Source of the DNA: Myceligenerans crystallogenes
GTDB taxonomy: Bacteria; Actinomycetota; Actinomycetes; Actinomycetales; Cellulomonadaceae
NCBI RefSeq assembly: GCF_039529775.1
Contig: NZ_BAAANL010000002.1
Coordinates: 372,001-436,000 of the forward strand
Direction of reading: 5' to 3'
DNA: 64,000 bases
This document shows, one piece after another, positions 25,005 to 32,671 of the stretch. Position numbers and translations under genes: made by a program. The notes under the pieces are model-generated. The model saw only the letters and a list, made by a program, of their open reading frames with translations. It did not search any database and was not told the origin of the DNA. Position 1 is the stretch's first letter; each line of letters begins with the position of its first letter.

Positions 25005-25364
25005 ATGTCCGAGCTGGCCGTCGACATGTTCGACGAGATCTGCCCGTCGCCGATGCAGCCCCTGCGGATGAAGGACAAGTGGGCGCCGATGGTCCTGCGC
25101 TGCCTGGAGGGCGGGCCGCGCAGGTTCTCCGAGCTGCGCGTCCCGCTGCACCGCACCAGCGCCAAGGAGCTCACCCGCTCGCTCCGCAACCTGCAGCACG
25201 ACGGCTTCGTGTGCCGGACGGAGGCGGGACGCACCGTGACCTACGAGCTCACCGGCCTCGGACGCAGCCTGCTCGGCCTGCTCGACACCGTCTACGCGTG
25301 GAGCGACGAGCACGGGGACGACCTCCTGGACGCCTACGACCCTGATGACGCCACGGGCGGCTGA
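25005..25364 (+). CDS. HxlR family winged-helix regulator
   Basis: 119 residues with the HxlR signature: KDKWAPMVLRCLEGGPRRFSELR, then SAKELTRSLRNLQHDGFVCRTE and VTYELTGLGRSLL. Such regulators bind as dimers and often respond to thiol, quinone or aldehyde stress. The family's conserved N-terminal Cys is present (EICPSP). Likely controls the divergent crotonase gene and itself. Confidence 0.92.
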   Translation: MSELAVDMFDEICPSPMQPLRMKDKWAPMVLRCLEGGPRRFSELRVPLHRTSAKELTRSLRNLQHDGFVCRTEAGRTVTYELTGLGRSLLGLLDTVYAWSDEHGDDLLDAYDPDDATGG

Positions 25365-25445
25365 CGCAGCCAAGCCCTCTTCGAGGCTCTCGTCGCGCTG
25401 GTCCGCCGGCAGTTCGCGGGCCGCCGCCGCGAGCGGCTCCACCGC

Positions 25446-25964
25446 TCACGCCATGCCCGCCAGCCGGTACAGCACGAGGCTGCCGGCCACGGCGACGTTG
25501 AGACTGGCGCCGACGCCCGCCATGGGGATCTCGACGCACGCGTCGACACCCGCCAGGACCTCGTCCGGCACACCATGATGTTCGTGGCCCAGCAGCACCA
25601 CAGTCGGTCCCGGCGCGGGCCCGAGCCGCGGCAACGGGATCGCATCTTCCGCGAGCTCGACGGCGACGATCCGCCGCCCCTCGTCCCGCTGCCTGCCGAG
25701 CCACTCCTCCTTGGACGGCGCCACCCAGTGGATGCACGGTCTCCGGCCACGCAACGTGTCGCCCTTGGCCAGAGCCGCGCGGTAGTGCGGAGTGTTCGGC
25801 ACGGCCAGGCAGGAGCCGACGGCGTCGCAGGTCCGCAGAAGCGTCCCGAGATTGGCGTCGTACGCGACCCACAAAGGTGCGACCGTGAGATGGCCGGGAC
25901 AACCACGAGGGCGTGCGCGCCGGCTACGCCTGAGCTGGGCCGGCCTCGTCTTGGGCCCGCTCAT
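25446..25964 (-). CDS. SpoU/TrmH family RNA methyltransferase
   Basis: 172 residues of SPOUT fold. Motif 1: VAYDANLGTLLRTCDAVG. Motif 2: LLGHEHHGVPDEVL. Motif 3: IPMAGVGASLNVAVAGSLVLYRL, which forms the knot and binds SAM. It lacks the N-terminal L30-like domain, so it is a minimal 2'-O-methylase of TrmL/TrmH type. The substrate may be tRNA or rRNA. The gene start may be downstream of ATG 25964, since the first 25 residues are Arg/Pro-rich. A deleted copy of this gene survives at 16281-16315. Confidence 0.88.
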   Translation of the reverse strand: MSGPKTRPAQLRRSRRARPRGCPGHLTVAPLWVAYDANLGTLLRTCDAVGSCLAVPNTPHYRAALAKGDTLRGRRPCIHWVAPSKEEWLGRQRDEGRRIVAVELAEDAIPLPRLGPAPGPTVVLLGHEHHGVPDEVLAGVDACVEIPMAGVGASLNVAVAGSLVLYRLAGMA

Positions 25965-26096
25965 CCGCGCGGGGTGGGATCTCCCGGGTTCAGGAACATG
26001 AGATGACGCCTTTCATCGGCGGCGCCGGTCCATCGCCGGACGGGTTGGATCACCCGTCGCTCCTGGTCAAGCTACCACGGCTGGGCGATCTGCCCC

Positions 26097-26354
26097 ATGA
26101 ACCAGCGCGGCTTCCAGGCCGGCGCGTACGTCCACGCCGACATCGAGGTGGTCGACGATCGGTGTGACGGTCGCAAGGAGGTCGAGGCCTACCTGACCGT
26201 CGCGGACTGCGGCCGGGCCGCGCAGCTCGACTTCAGCGCGGACGACAAGCGGTTCGCGCGCAATGCCTTGTACAAGGCCCGCCTGCTGAAGAAGACTGTC
26301 GACGCCTTCGTCGACGCGCTGGAGAGGGCCGTGGGCGAGGCCGAGCTGTCCTGA
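26097..26354 (+). pseudogene. Truncated second copy of the 96-aa hypothetical gene
   Basis: 85 codons beginning MNQRGFQAGAYVH. Compared with the gene at 16455 the first eleven codons are replaced by unrelated sequence, and CTG has become ATG by the junction. No ribosome site is seen. The frame is intact, so it could still be expressed, but an inactive duplicate is more likely. Confidence 0.55.
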
Positions 26355-26381
26355 GCGAGGAACGCGGGACGTGCGGCATGC
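26100..26381 (+). repeat. 282-bp direct repeat, copy B
   Basis: Partner of 16491-16772 with 14 mismatches by eye and no gaps. Confidence 0.85.
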
Positions 26382-26394
26382 CCCCTCGCGCTGA

Positions 26395-26438
26395 CCACTC
26401 CAGGCCTGGAACCCCGAAGGTTTCCAGGCCTGGAGTGG
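26395..26438 (-). terminator. Strong hairpin terminator
   Basis: Seventeen perfect base pairs, CCACTCCAGGCCTGGAA against TTCCAGGCCTGGAGTGG, with a 10-nt loop. On the minus strand it follows the tRNA 3' fragment directly; the CCA of the fragment is part of the stem. Confidence 0.8.
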
Positions 26439-26472
26439 TCGGGCCGACAGGACTTGAACCTGCGGCCCCTTG
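26439..26472 (-). other. tRNA 3' fragment, candidate attachment site
   Basis: On the minus strand this holds the T arm and acceptor 3' strand of a tRNA, followed by an encoded CCA. It matches the 3' end of the tRNA-Pro at 57134-57167 at 31 of 34 positions, in the same orientation. No 5' half exists here. Its acceptor strand can pair with the tRNA-Pro 5' strand with one G-U. Such a displaced 3' end is the classical mark of tRNA-site integration. Confidence 0.6.
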
Positions 26473-26492
26473 GAGTGACCTCCGCGGAGGTG

Positions 26493-27908
26493 CTACGTCG
26501 CCGTGATCGTGACCGTGTTGGACCACAGCGTTCCGGTCAGGTCGTGCTCGTCACGCCGCTCGTCGTTGGCGGAGAAACTGAACGTCTGGGGGAAGTCGAT
26601 CGCGAAGGTGATCGGGAAGTCGATCGCCCCCGAGTCGTCCGCGGTGGTGTCGAAGAACACCGTGGCCAGGCTCGCGTTGTTCACGACCCGGACGTGCACG
26701 ACGCGGCCGGGAAGGAAGTCCTTGCCCGACACGGCGAAGGTCGGGCCGTCATGGCTGTAGGCGACGTCGATCCTCGGCCGCACGACCGCGTCAGTTCCCG
26801 TTCCCACCTGCGAATCCACCGGACGGCGCACCGGCGCCGGAGGCAGTTCCTGGTACCACGTGTCCTCGGGACCTTCCCAGGCCCCCGTCCCCTGGACCCA
26901 GGCCCGGCTCAGGACGCCGGCCCTGGTGAACGCGAACGCGGACAGCGTGGCGCCGTCCAGGAAGGCACGGACCAGGGACAGCGGTGCGCCCGGCGGGAAA
27001 ACCGGTCCGCCGTGGCGGATCGGACCCTGCCACGCACCCGTCCCCACGACCCAGGCGAGGTTCAGGTGACCCTCCCGGTCGACCGCGACCGCCGTCAGGA
27101 GGTCGTCGGCCTGCTTCGCCAGCGCGATCGAGGCACCCGGCGGGAAAACCGGCCCGCCATGGCGGATCGGACCCTGCCACGCACCCGTCCCGACCACCCA
27201 GGCCAGGTTCAGGTGACCCTCCCGGTCGACGACGACCGCGGTCAGGATGTCGCCCGTCTGCTTCGTCATGGCGACCGGCGCGCCCGGGGGGAACACCGGT
27301 CCGCCGTGGCGGATCGGGCCCTGCCACGCACCCGTCCCGACCACCCAGGCCAGGTTCAGGTGACCCTCCCGGTCGACCGCGACTGCCGTCAGGAGGTCGT
27401 CGGCCTGCTTCGCCAGCGCGATCGAGGCACCCGGCGGGAAAACCGGCCCGCCGTGGCGGATCGGACCCTGCCACGCGCCGGTCCCGACGACCCACGCGAG
27501 GTTCAGGAACCCCTCGTTGTCGACCAGCACGGCGGTCATGACGTCGTCGGTCTGCTTGATCATGGCGATCGGCGCGCCCGGCGGGAACACCGGCCCGCCG
27601 TGGCGGATCGGACCCTGCCACGCGCCCGTGCCGACGACCCAGGTGAGGTTCAGGAACCCCTCGTCGTCGACCAGGGCGACGGTCAGGAGGTCCTGGGCCT
27701 GCTTGGCCGCGGCGATCGGCGCGCCGGGCGGGAAGACGGGGCCGCTGATGGGCACCATCCCCCGGAAGGTGTTGTGCGAGAGCGGCGTCCAGGCGACATG
27801 CAGGACGCCCTGCTCGTTCACGGCGAACAGATCCTCCTGACCGTTCGCCTGGATGGCCACCTCGCTGCGGGCGCCGGGCGGGAAGCCGCTGATCGGTCGC
27901 TGTCCCAT
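26493..27908 (-). CDS. Second seven-bladed beta-propeller protein with Ig-like C-terminus
   Basis: 471 residues, no signal peptide. Residues 13-358 are seven blades of about 49 residues (KQADDLLTAVAVDREG, LNLAWVVGTGAWQGPIRHGG, PVFPPGAP). The first ten residues (RPISGFPPGA) repeat the last strand of a blade and would close the ring. Residues 380-471 look like an Ig-like beta sandwich. Middle blades share a 147-bp near-identical DNA repeat. ATG 27908 follows AGGAG. It lies 13 bp after the 133-aa gene, in an operon with the 44-bp SARP-type element, next to the eCIS. The blade sequence differs from the first propeller, but organisation and promoter are alike. Confidence 0.82.
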   Translation of the reverse strand: MGQRPISGFPPGARSEVAIQANGQEDLFAVNEQGVLHVAWTPLSHNTFRGMVPISGPVFPPGAPIAAAKQAQDLLTVALVDDEGFLNLTWVVGTGAWQGPIRHGGPVFPPGAPIAMIKQTDDVMTAVLVDNEGFLNLAWVVGTGAWQGPIRHGGPVFPPGASIALAKQADDLLTAVAVDREGHLNLAWVVGTGAWQGPIRHGGPVFPPGAPVAMTKQTGDILTAVVVDREGHLNLAWVVGTGAWQGPIRHGGPVFPPGASIALAKQADDLLTAVAVDREGHLNLAWVVGTGAWQGPIRHGGPVFPPGAPLSLVRAFLDGATLSAFAFTRAGVLSRAWVQGTGAWEGPEDTWYQELPPAPVRRPVDSQVGTGTDAVVRPRIDVAYSHDGPTFAVSGKDFLPGRVVHVRVVNNASLATVFFDTTADDSGAIDFPITFAIDFPQTFSFSANDERRDEHDLTGTLWSNTVTITAT

Positions 27909-27921
27909 GGTCGAGCTCCTC

Positions 27922-28323
27922 TCAGATCTTGGCGTGGTTCAGGCCGGCCTCGAGGAGGCGCAGCGTCAGGTCGCGGATCCCGGTCTCGGCCAGGCGCGCC
28001 GTGGGCAGCCGGGTCCCGAGCCGGTGGAGCTGGATCCCCGCGACGGTGTTGTACCTGGGGTCGGACACCTGGTCGATCCGGTCCTGGACCGCGTCGTCGA
28101 GACCGGTGAACGCCTCGGCGGGCAGGGACTCCAGGAGTTCCGGGGTGACCTCGGACATGTGCGGCGGGATCTCCCAGACCCACACGAACTTCCCCGTCAC
28201 GGGGTTGTAGGCCAGCACGAGCTGCGGCTCGGCCAGGCCGTCACGGGGGACATCCAGCTCGTTCGTCACGTCCAGGACATCCAGCACGTAGTCCCCGGGA
28301 AACTCGTACGTCTTCTCGCTCAT
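27922..28323 (-). CDS. Hypothetical protein, 133 aa, propeller operon
   Basis: Not recognised. Soluble, acidic; MSEKTYEFPGDYVLDVLDV at the N-terminus, VWVWEIPPHMSEVTPELLESLP in the middle and a Leu-rich C-terminal helix. The ATG follows AAGGGACGG. First gene after the 44-bp element and 13 bp ahead of the propeller gene, so it may act with it, for example as a chaperone or loading adaptor (inference). Confidence 0.75.
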   Translation of the reverse strand: MSEKTYEFPGDYVLDVLDVTNELDVPRDGLAEPQLVLAYNPVTGKFVWVWEIPPHMSEVTPELLESLPAEAFTGLDDAVQDRIDQVSDPRYNTVAGIQLHRLGTRLPTARLAETGIRDLTLRLLEAGLNHAKI

Positions 28324-28369
28324 CGTTCCGTCCCTTCGTCGTTCCGTGGGTTCGGACGCGGTGCCGCGT

Positions 28370-28413
28370 CCGTGTCCCACGATCGACGACGACGGTTCAG
28401 GTGAGGTTCAGGC
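28370..28413 (-). promoter_or_regulatory. SARP-type operator, paired CTGAACC heptamers (copy 2)
   Basis: CTGAACC at 28411-28405 and 28400-28394, period 11, followed by the GATCGTGGG block. 40 of 44 bp equal the element at 10340-10383. It lies 47 bp before the 133-aa gene. Confidence 0.6.
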
Positions 28414-28422
28414 GGCCGCCCC

Positions 28423-29163
28423 TCAGCCGGTCAGGGCACGCGGGGCGAGCCCCGCGACGAGCGCGTCGGTCGACGGCGAGGGCACGATCCCGAGCTCGGA
28501 GGCCAGCGTGCGGCGGCACGCGTCGTACGCCCGGCGCACCTCGGCGATGTTCCCCTCCGCCAGGTGGATCGCGATCACGGCGCGGTGCGCGCTCTCGCGC
28601 AGGGCGTCGACCCGCAGCGCGGCGAGTGCGAACTCGAGGGCCATGCCGTACCGGCCCGAGGCCGCGAGCCGGGCGGCGGTCGACTCGAGCACGTGCAGGT
28701 GGAGCTGGAGCAAGCGCTCGCGCTCGGTGTCCAGCCAGGGATCCTCCCAGTCCGGGAGCAGCTCACCGGTCCCGAGGTCGGGCTCCGGTTCGGGGCTCTC
28801 CTGACCGCCGAGCACGGCCCGCGACCGGGCGACCAGACGATCGACGTCGACCACGGGTGACAGGCCGAGCCCGACGACCCCGTGCTCGCACACCACCAGG
28901 CCGGCAGCTGTCTTGTTCACCCGCCAGATGCCGGTGCGCAGGTTCGCGAGCGCGCGTCGCTCCTCGGTCTCCGGCCAGAGCAGGCCGGCGACCCGGCTGC
29001 GTCCGGTGCGCCCGCGCAGCGCGAGCAGGGCCACGAGCCGCTGCGCCCCCGTCGGCAGCGCCACAGGGCAACGGTCGACCTCGAGCACGAAGGTTCCCAG
29101 CAGGCGGATCGCCACCTCCGGCACACGCCGCGGCTGAGAAAGTTCCGTTGCCCCCTGAGACAC
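28423..29163 (-). CDS. SARP family transcriptional activator
   Basis: 246 residues. OmpR-like winged helix (VAIRLLGTFVLEVDRCPVALP, SRVAGLLWPETEERRALANL) followed by a BTAD domain (WLDTERERLLQLHLHVLE, ELGIVPSPST). This is the compact architecture of pathway-specific Streptomyces antibiotic regulatory proteins. The GTG at 29163 follows GGAGGTGGAGC. Divergent from the first eCIS gene; the 163-bp region between them holds three GTGAC heptamers at 11 bp. It is the obvious candidate activator of the particle genes and possibly of itself. Confidence 0.92.
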   Translation of the reverse strand: MSQGATELSQPRRVPEVAIRLLGTFVLEVDRCPVALPTGAQRLVALLALRGRTGRSRVAGLLWPETEERRALANLRTGIWRVNKTAAGLVVCEHGVVGLGLSPVVDVDRLVARSRAVLGGQESPEPEPDLGTGELLPDWEDPWLDTERERLLQLHLHVLESTAARLAASGRYGMALEFALAALRVDALRESAHRAVIAIHLAEGNIAEVRRAYDACRRTLASELGIVPSPSTDALVAGLAPRALTG

Positions 29164-29274
29164 GCTCCACCTCCGGATCCAGGCTCGGCACCAAGCCGCC
29201 GAGCCACCGAGCCACGCTTCACCGTAAAGGAGGTTGCGCCGCCGCGCGTGATACCGCGGTGAATGCCGCGCGGT

Positions 29275-29303
29275 CCGTGACATGCCGGTGACAGCACCGT
29301 GAC
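29275..29303 (+). promoter_or_regulatory. Triple GTGAC heptamer operator before the plus eCIS arm
   Basis: CCGTGAC (29275-29281), CGGTGAC (29286-29292) and CCGTGAC (29297-29303), separated by 4 bp each. A weak -10 CACGAT (29314-29319) is 7 nt from ATG 29327, and no ribosome site is seen, so the transcript is probably leaderless. Two further GTGA units (29248, 29259) lie upstream at 11-bp spacing. The pattern fits SARP activation of a weak promoter. Confidence 0.7.
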
Positions 29304-29326
29304 GACGACCCGCCACGATCACCGGC

Positions 29327-29977
29327 ATGAGCAGCTTTCCCGGTAGCCCGCGAGTCCTGGCGGGTGCGATCGTCGCCGTCGACCCGACGGCGCCGCTCGC
29401 CCGGATCGCCGTGTTCCAGTACAATCCGGATGAAGTCACGCGAACCCTGCGGCCGCGTACCCCCAGCGCCGGCGGCGCGTCGGCGTCGGACGCCCGGCGC
29501 GTGTGGGGGGCCGCGACCGAGACGATCACGATGACCGTCGAGCTCGACGCGACCGACGGGCTGGAGGCCGGCGACCCCGTCACGCAGGCGATGGGTGTGT
29601 CGGGCCGGCTCGCCGTCCTGGAGATGCAGCTGTACCCGTCGACGGCGACGGTCATCACCAACGCGGCGCTGACGGCCGCCGGCACGATCGAGGTGCTGCC
29701 GCCCGGCGGTCCGCTCACCGTCCTCGCTCTGGGTCCCGGACGTGTGGTGCCGGTCCGGCTGGACTCGCTGACGATCCGCGAGCAGGCGTTCGACGTGGCG
29801 CTCAACCCGGTCCGGGCGAGCGTCGAGGTGTCCCTCACGGTCCTGACCTACGACGACCTGCCCGCCACCGAGGTGGGGTTCGCGATGTCGCTGGCCCATC
29901 AGGTGCAGCAGGAGGTCCGGGCGTCCGTCGCGGCCGTCAGCGGCGCGGTTGGCGTCGCGTTCTCGGTGGGAGGCTGA
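29327..29977 (+). CDS. eCIS tube-initiator/CIS_tube domain protein (Pvc7/Afp7-like)
   Basis: 216 residues beginning with a short basic segment and then IAVFQYNPDEVTRTLRPR, the FQYNP signature of the CIS_tube domain family found in extracellular contractile injection systems. The rest is beta-rich (TMTVELDATDG, VPVRLDSLTIREQAFD). In PVC and Afp this protein links baseplate and inner tube. It begins the plus-strand arm directly after the heptamer operator and is followed by the LysM-like gene in a usual eCIS order. Confidence 0.85.
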   Translation: MSSFPGSPRVLAGAIVAVDPTAPLARIAVFQYNPDEVTRTLRPRTPSAGGASASDARRVWGAATETITMTVELDATDGLEAGDPVTQAMGVSGRLAVLEMQLYPSTATVITNAALTAAGTIEVLPPGGPLTVLALGPGRVVPVRLDSLTIREQAFDVALNPVRASVEVSLTVLTYDDLPATEVGFAMSLAHQVQQEVRASVAAVSGAVGVAFSVGG

Positions 29978-29978
29978 C

Positions 29979-30284
29979 GTGTCCCGGTACGACGACGCCG
30001 ACACCACGACCCTCCAGGTCACCGACGCCGCCGGCGCCCGGCGGCTGGTGCGCTGCTACCGGCGGCGGTTCCCGCCGGACGCAGCGGGCTCCGGCACGCT
30101 GGCCGAGCACCTGGTGGCCCCGGGCGACCGGCTGGACCTGGTCAGCTTCCGGTACACGGGCGACCCGCTGGGCTTCTGGCGCATCTGCGACGCCAACGAC
30201 GCGCTCGACCCGGACGACCTGACGGGCGCCGAGGCCGTGGGCACCGAGATCGTCGTCCCGTTCCCGGGGGTGGCCGCGCCGTGA
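29979..30284 (+). CDS. LysM/gp53-like baseplate protein
   Basis: 101 residues starting at GTG 29979, which has GGGAGG 6 nt upstream. The C-terminal half GDRLDLVSFRYTGDPLGFWRICDANDALDP is a LysM-like fold as in phage gp53 and eCIS baseplate proteins. It binds the hub or tube in the assembled particle rather than peptidoglycan. The stop overlaps the next start by 4 nt. Confidence 0.82.
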   Translation: MSRYDDADTTTLQVTDAAGARRLVRCYRRRFPPDAAGSGTLAEHLVAPGDRLDLVSFRYTGDPLGFWRICDANDALDPDDLTGAEAVGTEIVVPFPGVAAP

Positions 30285-31423
30285 GCCTCCTCGGGACGCA
30301 CCTGTCGGTCCTCGCCGGCCCGACCGTGCCGCTGCCCCTGCCGCCGGACGTCACGCAGCGCGTCCGGTCGGTCACCGTCACGGAGTCCGACCGCGGCCGG
30401 TCCGCGTTCACGATCACGCTCGACGCCGGTCGCAGCGGGCCGGCCGCGGCGGCCGACACCCCGGCGCTCACCACCTCGCCGCTGCGGCCGAACGCGCGCG
30501 TCGTCGTCCTGCTCACCCGGGGCGTGCTGCCGCAGACGCTCGTCGACGGGATCGTCACCGAGACGACGTTCCAGCCCGGCGGCACGGACCAGCGCGCCGA
30601 GATCAGCGTCACCGGCCAGGACGTCTCGCTGCTGCTGGACCGGAACGAGCTGGCGGCCGAGCACATCGGCCTGGAGGACTCCCTGCAGGTGCTCAGGATC
30701 GCCGGCCCCTACGCGACCCAGCGCATCGTCCCGCTGGTGCTGCCCCCGCCCGTCATGAACCCGCCGCTGCCGATGGAGCGCACCCCCACGCAGCAGGGCA
30801 CGGACTGGCAGCACCTGCAGCAGCTCGCCCGATGGCACGGCTACGTCTGCTACGTCGTGCCGGGACCGTTCCCCGGCCCGACGACGCTGTACTGGGGCCC
30901 CGCGGTCCGGGTCGGGGTGCCGCAGCCCGCGCTGTCGGTCGACCTGGGCTCCGCCACGAACGTGCGGGGCGCCGTGTCGTTCCGCACGGACGTCCTGGCG
31001 CCCGAGCTCGTCGCGGGCGAGGTCCAGGACCCGCGCGCCGGGACGACGATCCCGGTCCGGACCGTGGCGCCGACCCGCCCGCCGCTGGCCGCGTTCCCGG
31101 TGTCGGCCGAGCACCGGGCGCAGCTGCGGACGCGGCTGCTGCGTGACCCGGGAGCGGGCGCCACGAGCGCGCTCGGGCGTGCGCAGGGCGTCACCGACGC
31201 CACCGCCGACGCCGTCACCGCGACCGGGACGCTCTCCGGAGGCGAGTACGGGTCGGTGCTGCGCCCCCGCGCCCTGGTCGGGATGCGCGGCGCCGGCCTG
31301 GTCAACGACGGCCTGTGGTACGTCAAGCAGGTCGTGCACCGTGTCGCGCGCGGCAGCTACACCGCGGACTTCACGCTGACGCGCGACGGGTACGGCGCGC
31401 TCTCCCCCGTGGTGCGGGTCTGA
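30281..31423 (+). CDS. Baseplate hub protein (gpD/gp27/VgrG N-terminal-like, Pvc8 part)
   Basis: 380 residues. The beta-rich N-terminus (RVRSVTVTESDRGRSAFTITLDAGR), the LLTRGVLPQTLVDGIVTETTFQPG and WQHLQQLARWHGYVCYV segments follow the order of phage late-control gpD hub proteins, and the end VNDGLWYVKQVVHRVARGSYTADFTLTRDG is typical. In a related T6SS VgrG, hub and spike are fused. Here they are separate genes: the spike is the next one. Confidence 0.85.
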   Translation: MSLLGTHLSVLAGPTVPLPLPPDVTQRVRSVTVTESDRGRSAFTITLDAGRSGPAAAADTPALTTSPLRPNARVVVLLTRGVLPQTLVDGIVTETTFQPGGTDQRAEISVTGQDVSLLLDRNELAAEHIGLEDSLQVLRIAGPYATQRIVPLVLPPPVMNPPLPMERTPTQQGTDWQHLQQLARWHGYVCYVVPGPFPGPTTLYWGPAVRVGVPQPALSVDLGSATNVRGAVSFRTDVLAPELVAGEVQDPRAGTTIPVRTVAPTRPPLAAFPVSAEHRAQLRTRLLRDPGAGATSALGRAQGVTDATADAVTATGTLSGGEYGSVLRPRALVGMRGAGLVNDGLWYVKQVVHRVARGSYTADFTLTRDGYGALSPVVRV

Positions 31424-31434
31424 GGGGCGGCGGC

Positions 31435-31956
31435 ATGACCTCCGGAGACCTTCCCGCACCCCGCCGGTTCTACGGCAAGTACCGGGGCACCGTCGAGAAC
31501 AACGTGGACCCGATGCAGCTCGGCCGGGTCCAGGTCAGGTGCCCCGTCGTGCTCGGCAGCGGCCGGATGAGCTGGGCCATGCCCTGCACCCCGTACGCGG
31601 GCGACGGCGTCGGCCTGTTCCTCGTGCCCCCGGTCGGCGCCCACGTGTGGGTGGAGTTCGAGGGCGGCGATCCGGACTCCCCCATCCTCGGCGGCTGCTT
31701 CTGGGGCCCGGGCCAGGTCCCGGCGTCGCCCGCGGTGGCCGAGGTCAAGATGTTCCGGACGGACTCCGTCTCGGTCGAGGTGAGCGACCTGCCCGGTGCC
31801 GGCGGCATCCGGATCAGCGTCGGCTCCCCCGCCGTGACCGGCGGCATCACGATCGACGCGACGAGCAGCGGGGTCGAGATCGCGATGGGCAAGGGCAAGA
31901 TCGCCCTGTCGCCGGTCTCCGTGTCGATCAACGACGGCGCCCTGGAGGTGACGTGA
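31435..31956 (+). CDS. Baseplate spike protein (gpV/gp5 OB-fold)
   Basis: 173 residues. N-terminal OB-fold: YGKYRGTVENNVDPMQLGRVQVRCP, then GVGLFLVPPVGAHVWVEFEGGDPDSPILGG, the classical phage baseplate V signature. The C-terminal repeats (ISVGSPAVTGGITIDATSSGVEIAMGK written in part) form the beta-helical needle. Start ATG 31435 with GAGGGG upstream. The stop is overlapped by the next ATG (TGATG). Confidence 0.92.
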   Translation: MTSGDLPAPRRFYGKYRGTVENNVDPMQLGRVQVRCPVVLGSGRMSWAMPCTPYAGDGVGLFLVPPVGAHVWVEFEGGDPDSPILGGCFWGPGQVPASPAVAEVKMFRTDSVSVEVSDLPGAGGIRISVGSPAVTGGITIDATSSGVEIAMGKGKIALSPVSVSINDGALEVT

Positions 31957-32273
31957 TGCCCGGCTACCTGCTCACCGAGACCGCCCAGGTGGCCTGCGCG
32001 CACCAGGGCCAGGCCACGCCGGCCGCCGGGTTCCCGCGGGTGAAGCTCGGCGGCGCGGCGGCCGTGCTGCAGGCGACGCCGTACGCCGTCGCGGGCTGTA
32101 CGTACCCGCCGAACTCCGGCGGCCCGGACGTCACCGGGCAGTGGACCTCCGGCACCGTCCGGGTGACGGCGAACAAGCAGCCCCTGGCGATCCAGGGCCC
32201 GCCCGGCACCTGCGCCCCGACCGGCGTGCCGATGACCGCGAGCCAGACCCAGCAGCGAGTGAGGGCGACATGA
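31956..32273 (+). CDS. PAAR-like spike tip protein
   Basis: 105 residues with paired small-residue strands and Cys/His that could hold a metal: VACAHQGQA, FPRVKLGGAAAVLQATPY, AVAGCTYPP and GTCAPTGVPMT. This composition and the position directly after the spike gene match the tip proteins of actinobacterial eCIS. It overlaps both neighbours by 1-4 nt. Confidence 0.75.
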   Translation: MPGYLLTETAQVACAHQGQATPAAGFPRVKLGGAAAVLQATPYAVAGCTYPPNSGGPDVTGQWTSGTVRVTANKQPLAIQGPPGTCAPTGVPMTASQTQQRVRAT

Positions 32274-32671
32274 CCGAGACCTCGCCGAGGCGCTACACGG
32301 CGCCACGCCACGTGGGCTTCCCCCTGCGGCTGGACCTGCGGGGCCGGACCGCGCTCGCCGACGACCCGGCCTGGGTGGCCGGCCTCGTCGAGCAGGTGCT
32401 GTTCACCGCACCCGGCGAGCGGGTCAACCGGCCCGACTTCGGCAGCGGCGTCGGCCGGCTCGTGTTCGCACCGAGCGACGACGCGCTCGCCACGACCACG
32501 CGGGCGCTGGTGCAGGGCGCCCTGCAGCAGTGGCTCGGCGACCTCGTCCGGGTCGAGGACGTCCGCGTGACGTCCGCCGACTCGCGGATCGAGGTCGTCG
32601 TGGAGTACCTGCCGCTGCACGCCACCAGCCCCGAGCAACGCCGCTCCGTGACCGTGGGAGGCACGCCATGA
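32270..32671 (+). CDS. gp25/GPW baseplate wedge protein (Pvc9-like)
   Basis: 133 residues with the gp25 lysozyme-like core: VAGLVEQVLFTAPGERVNRPDFGSGVGRLVF, containing the conserved PGER and the DFG-type turn, then ALQQWLGDLVRVEDVRV. It is an essential baseplate wedge in T4, T6SS and eCIS. The start overlaps the PAAR-like stop (ATGA). Confidence 0.94.
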   Translation: MTETSPRRYTAPRHVGFPLRLDLRGRTALADDPAWVAGLVEQVLFTAPGERVNRPDFGSGVGRLVFAPSDDALATTTRALVQGALQQWLGDLVRVEDVRVTSADSRIEVVVEYLPLHATSPEQRRSVTVGGTP

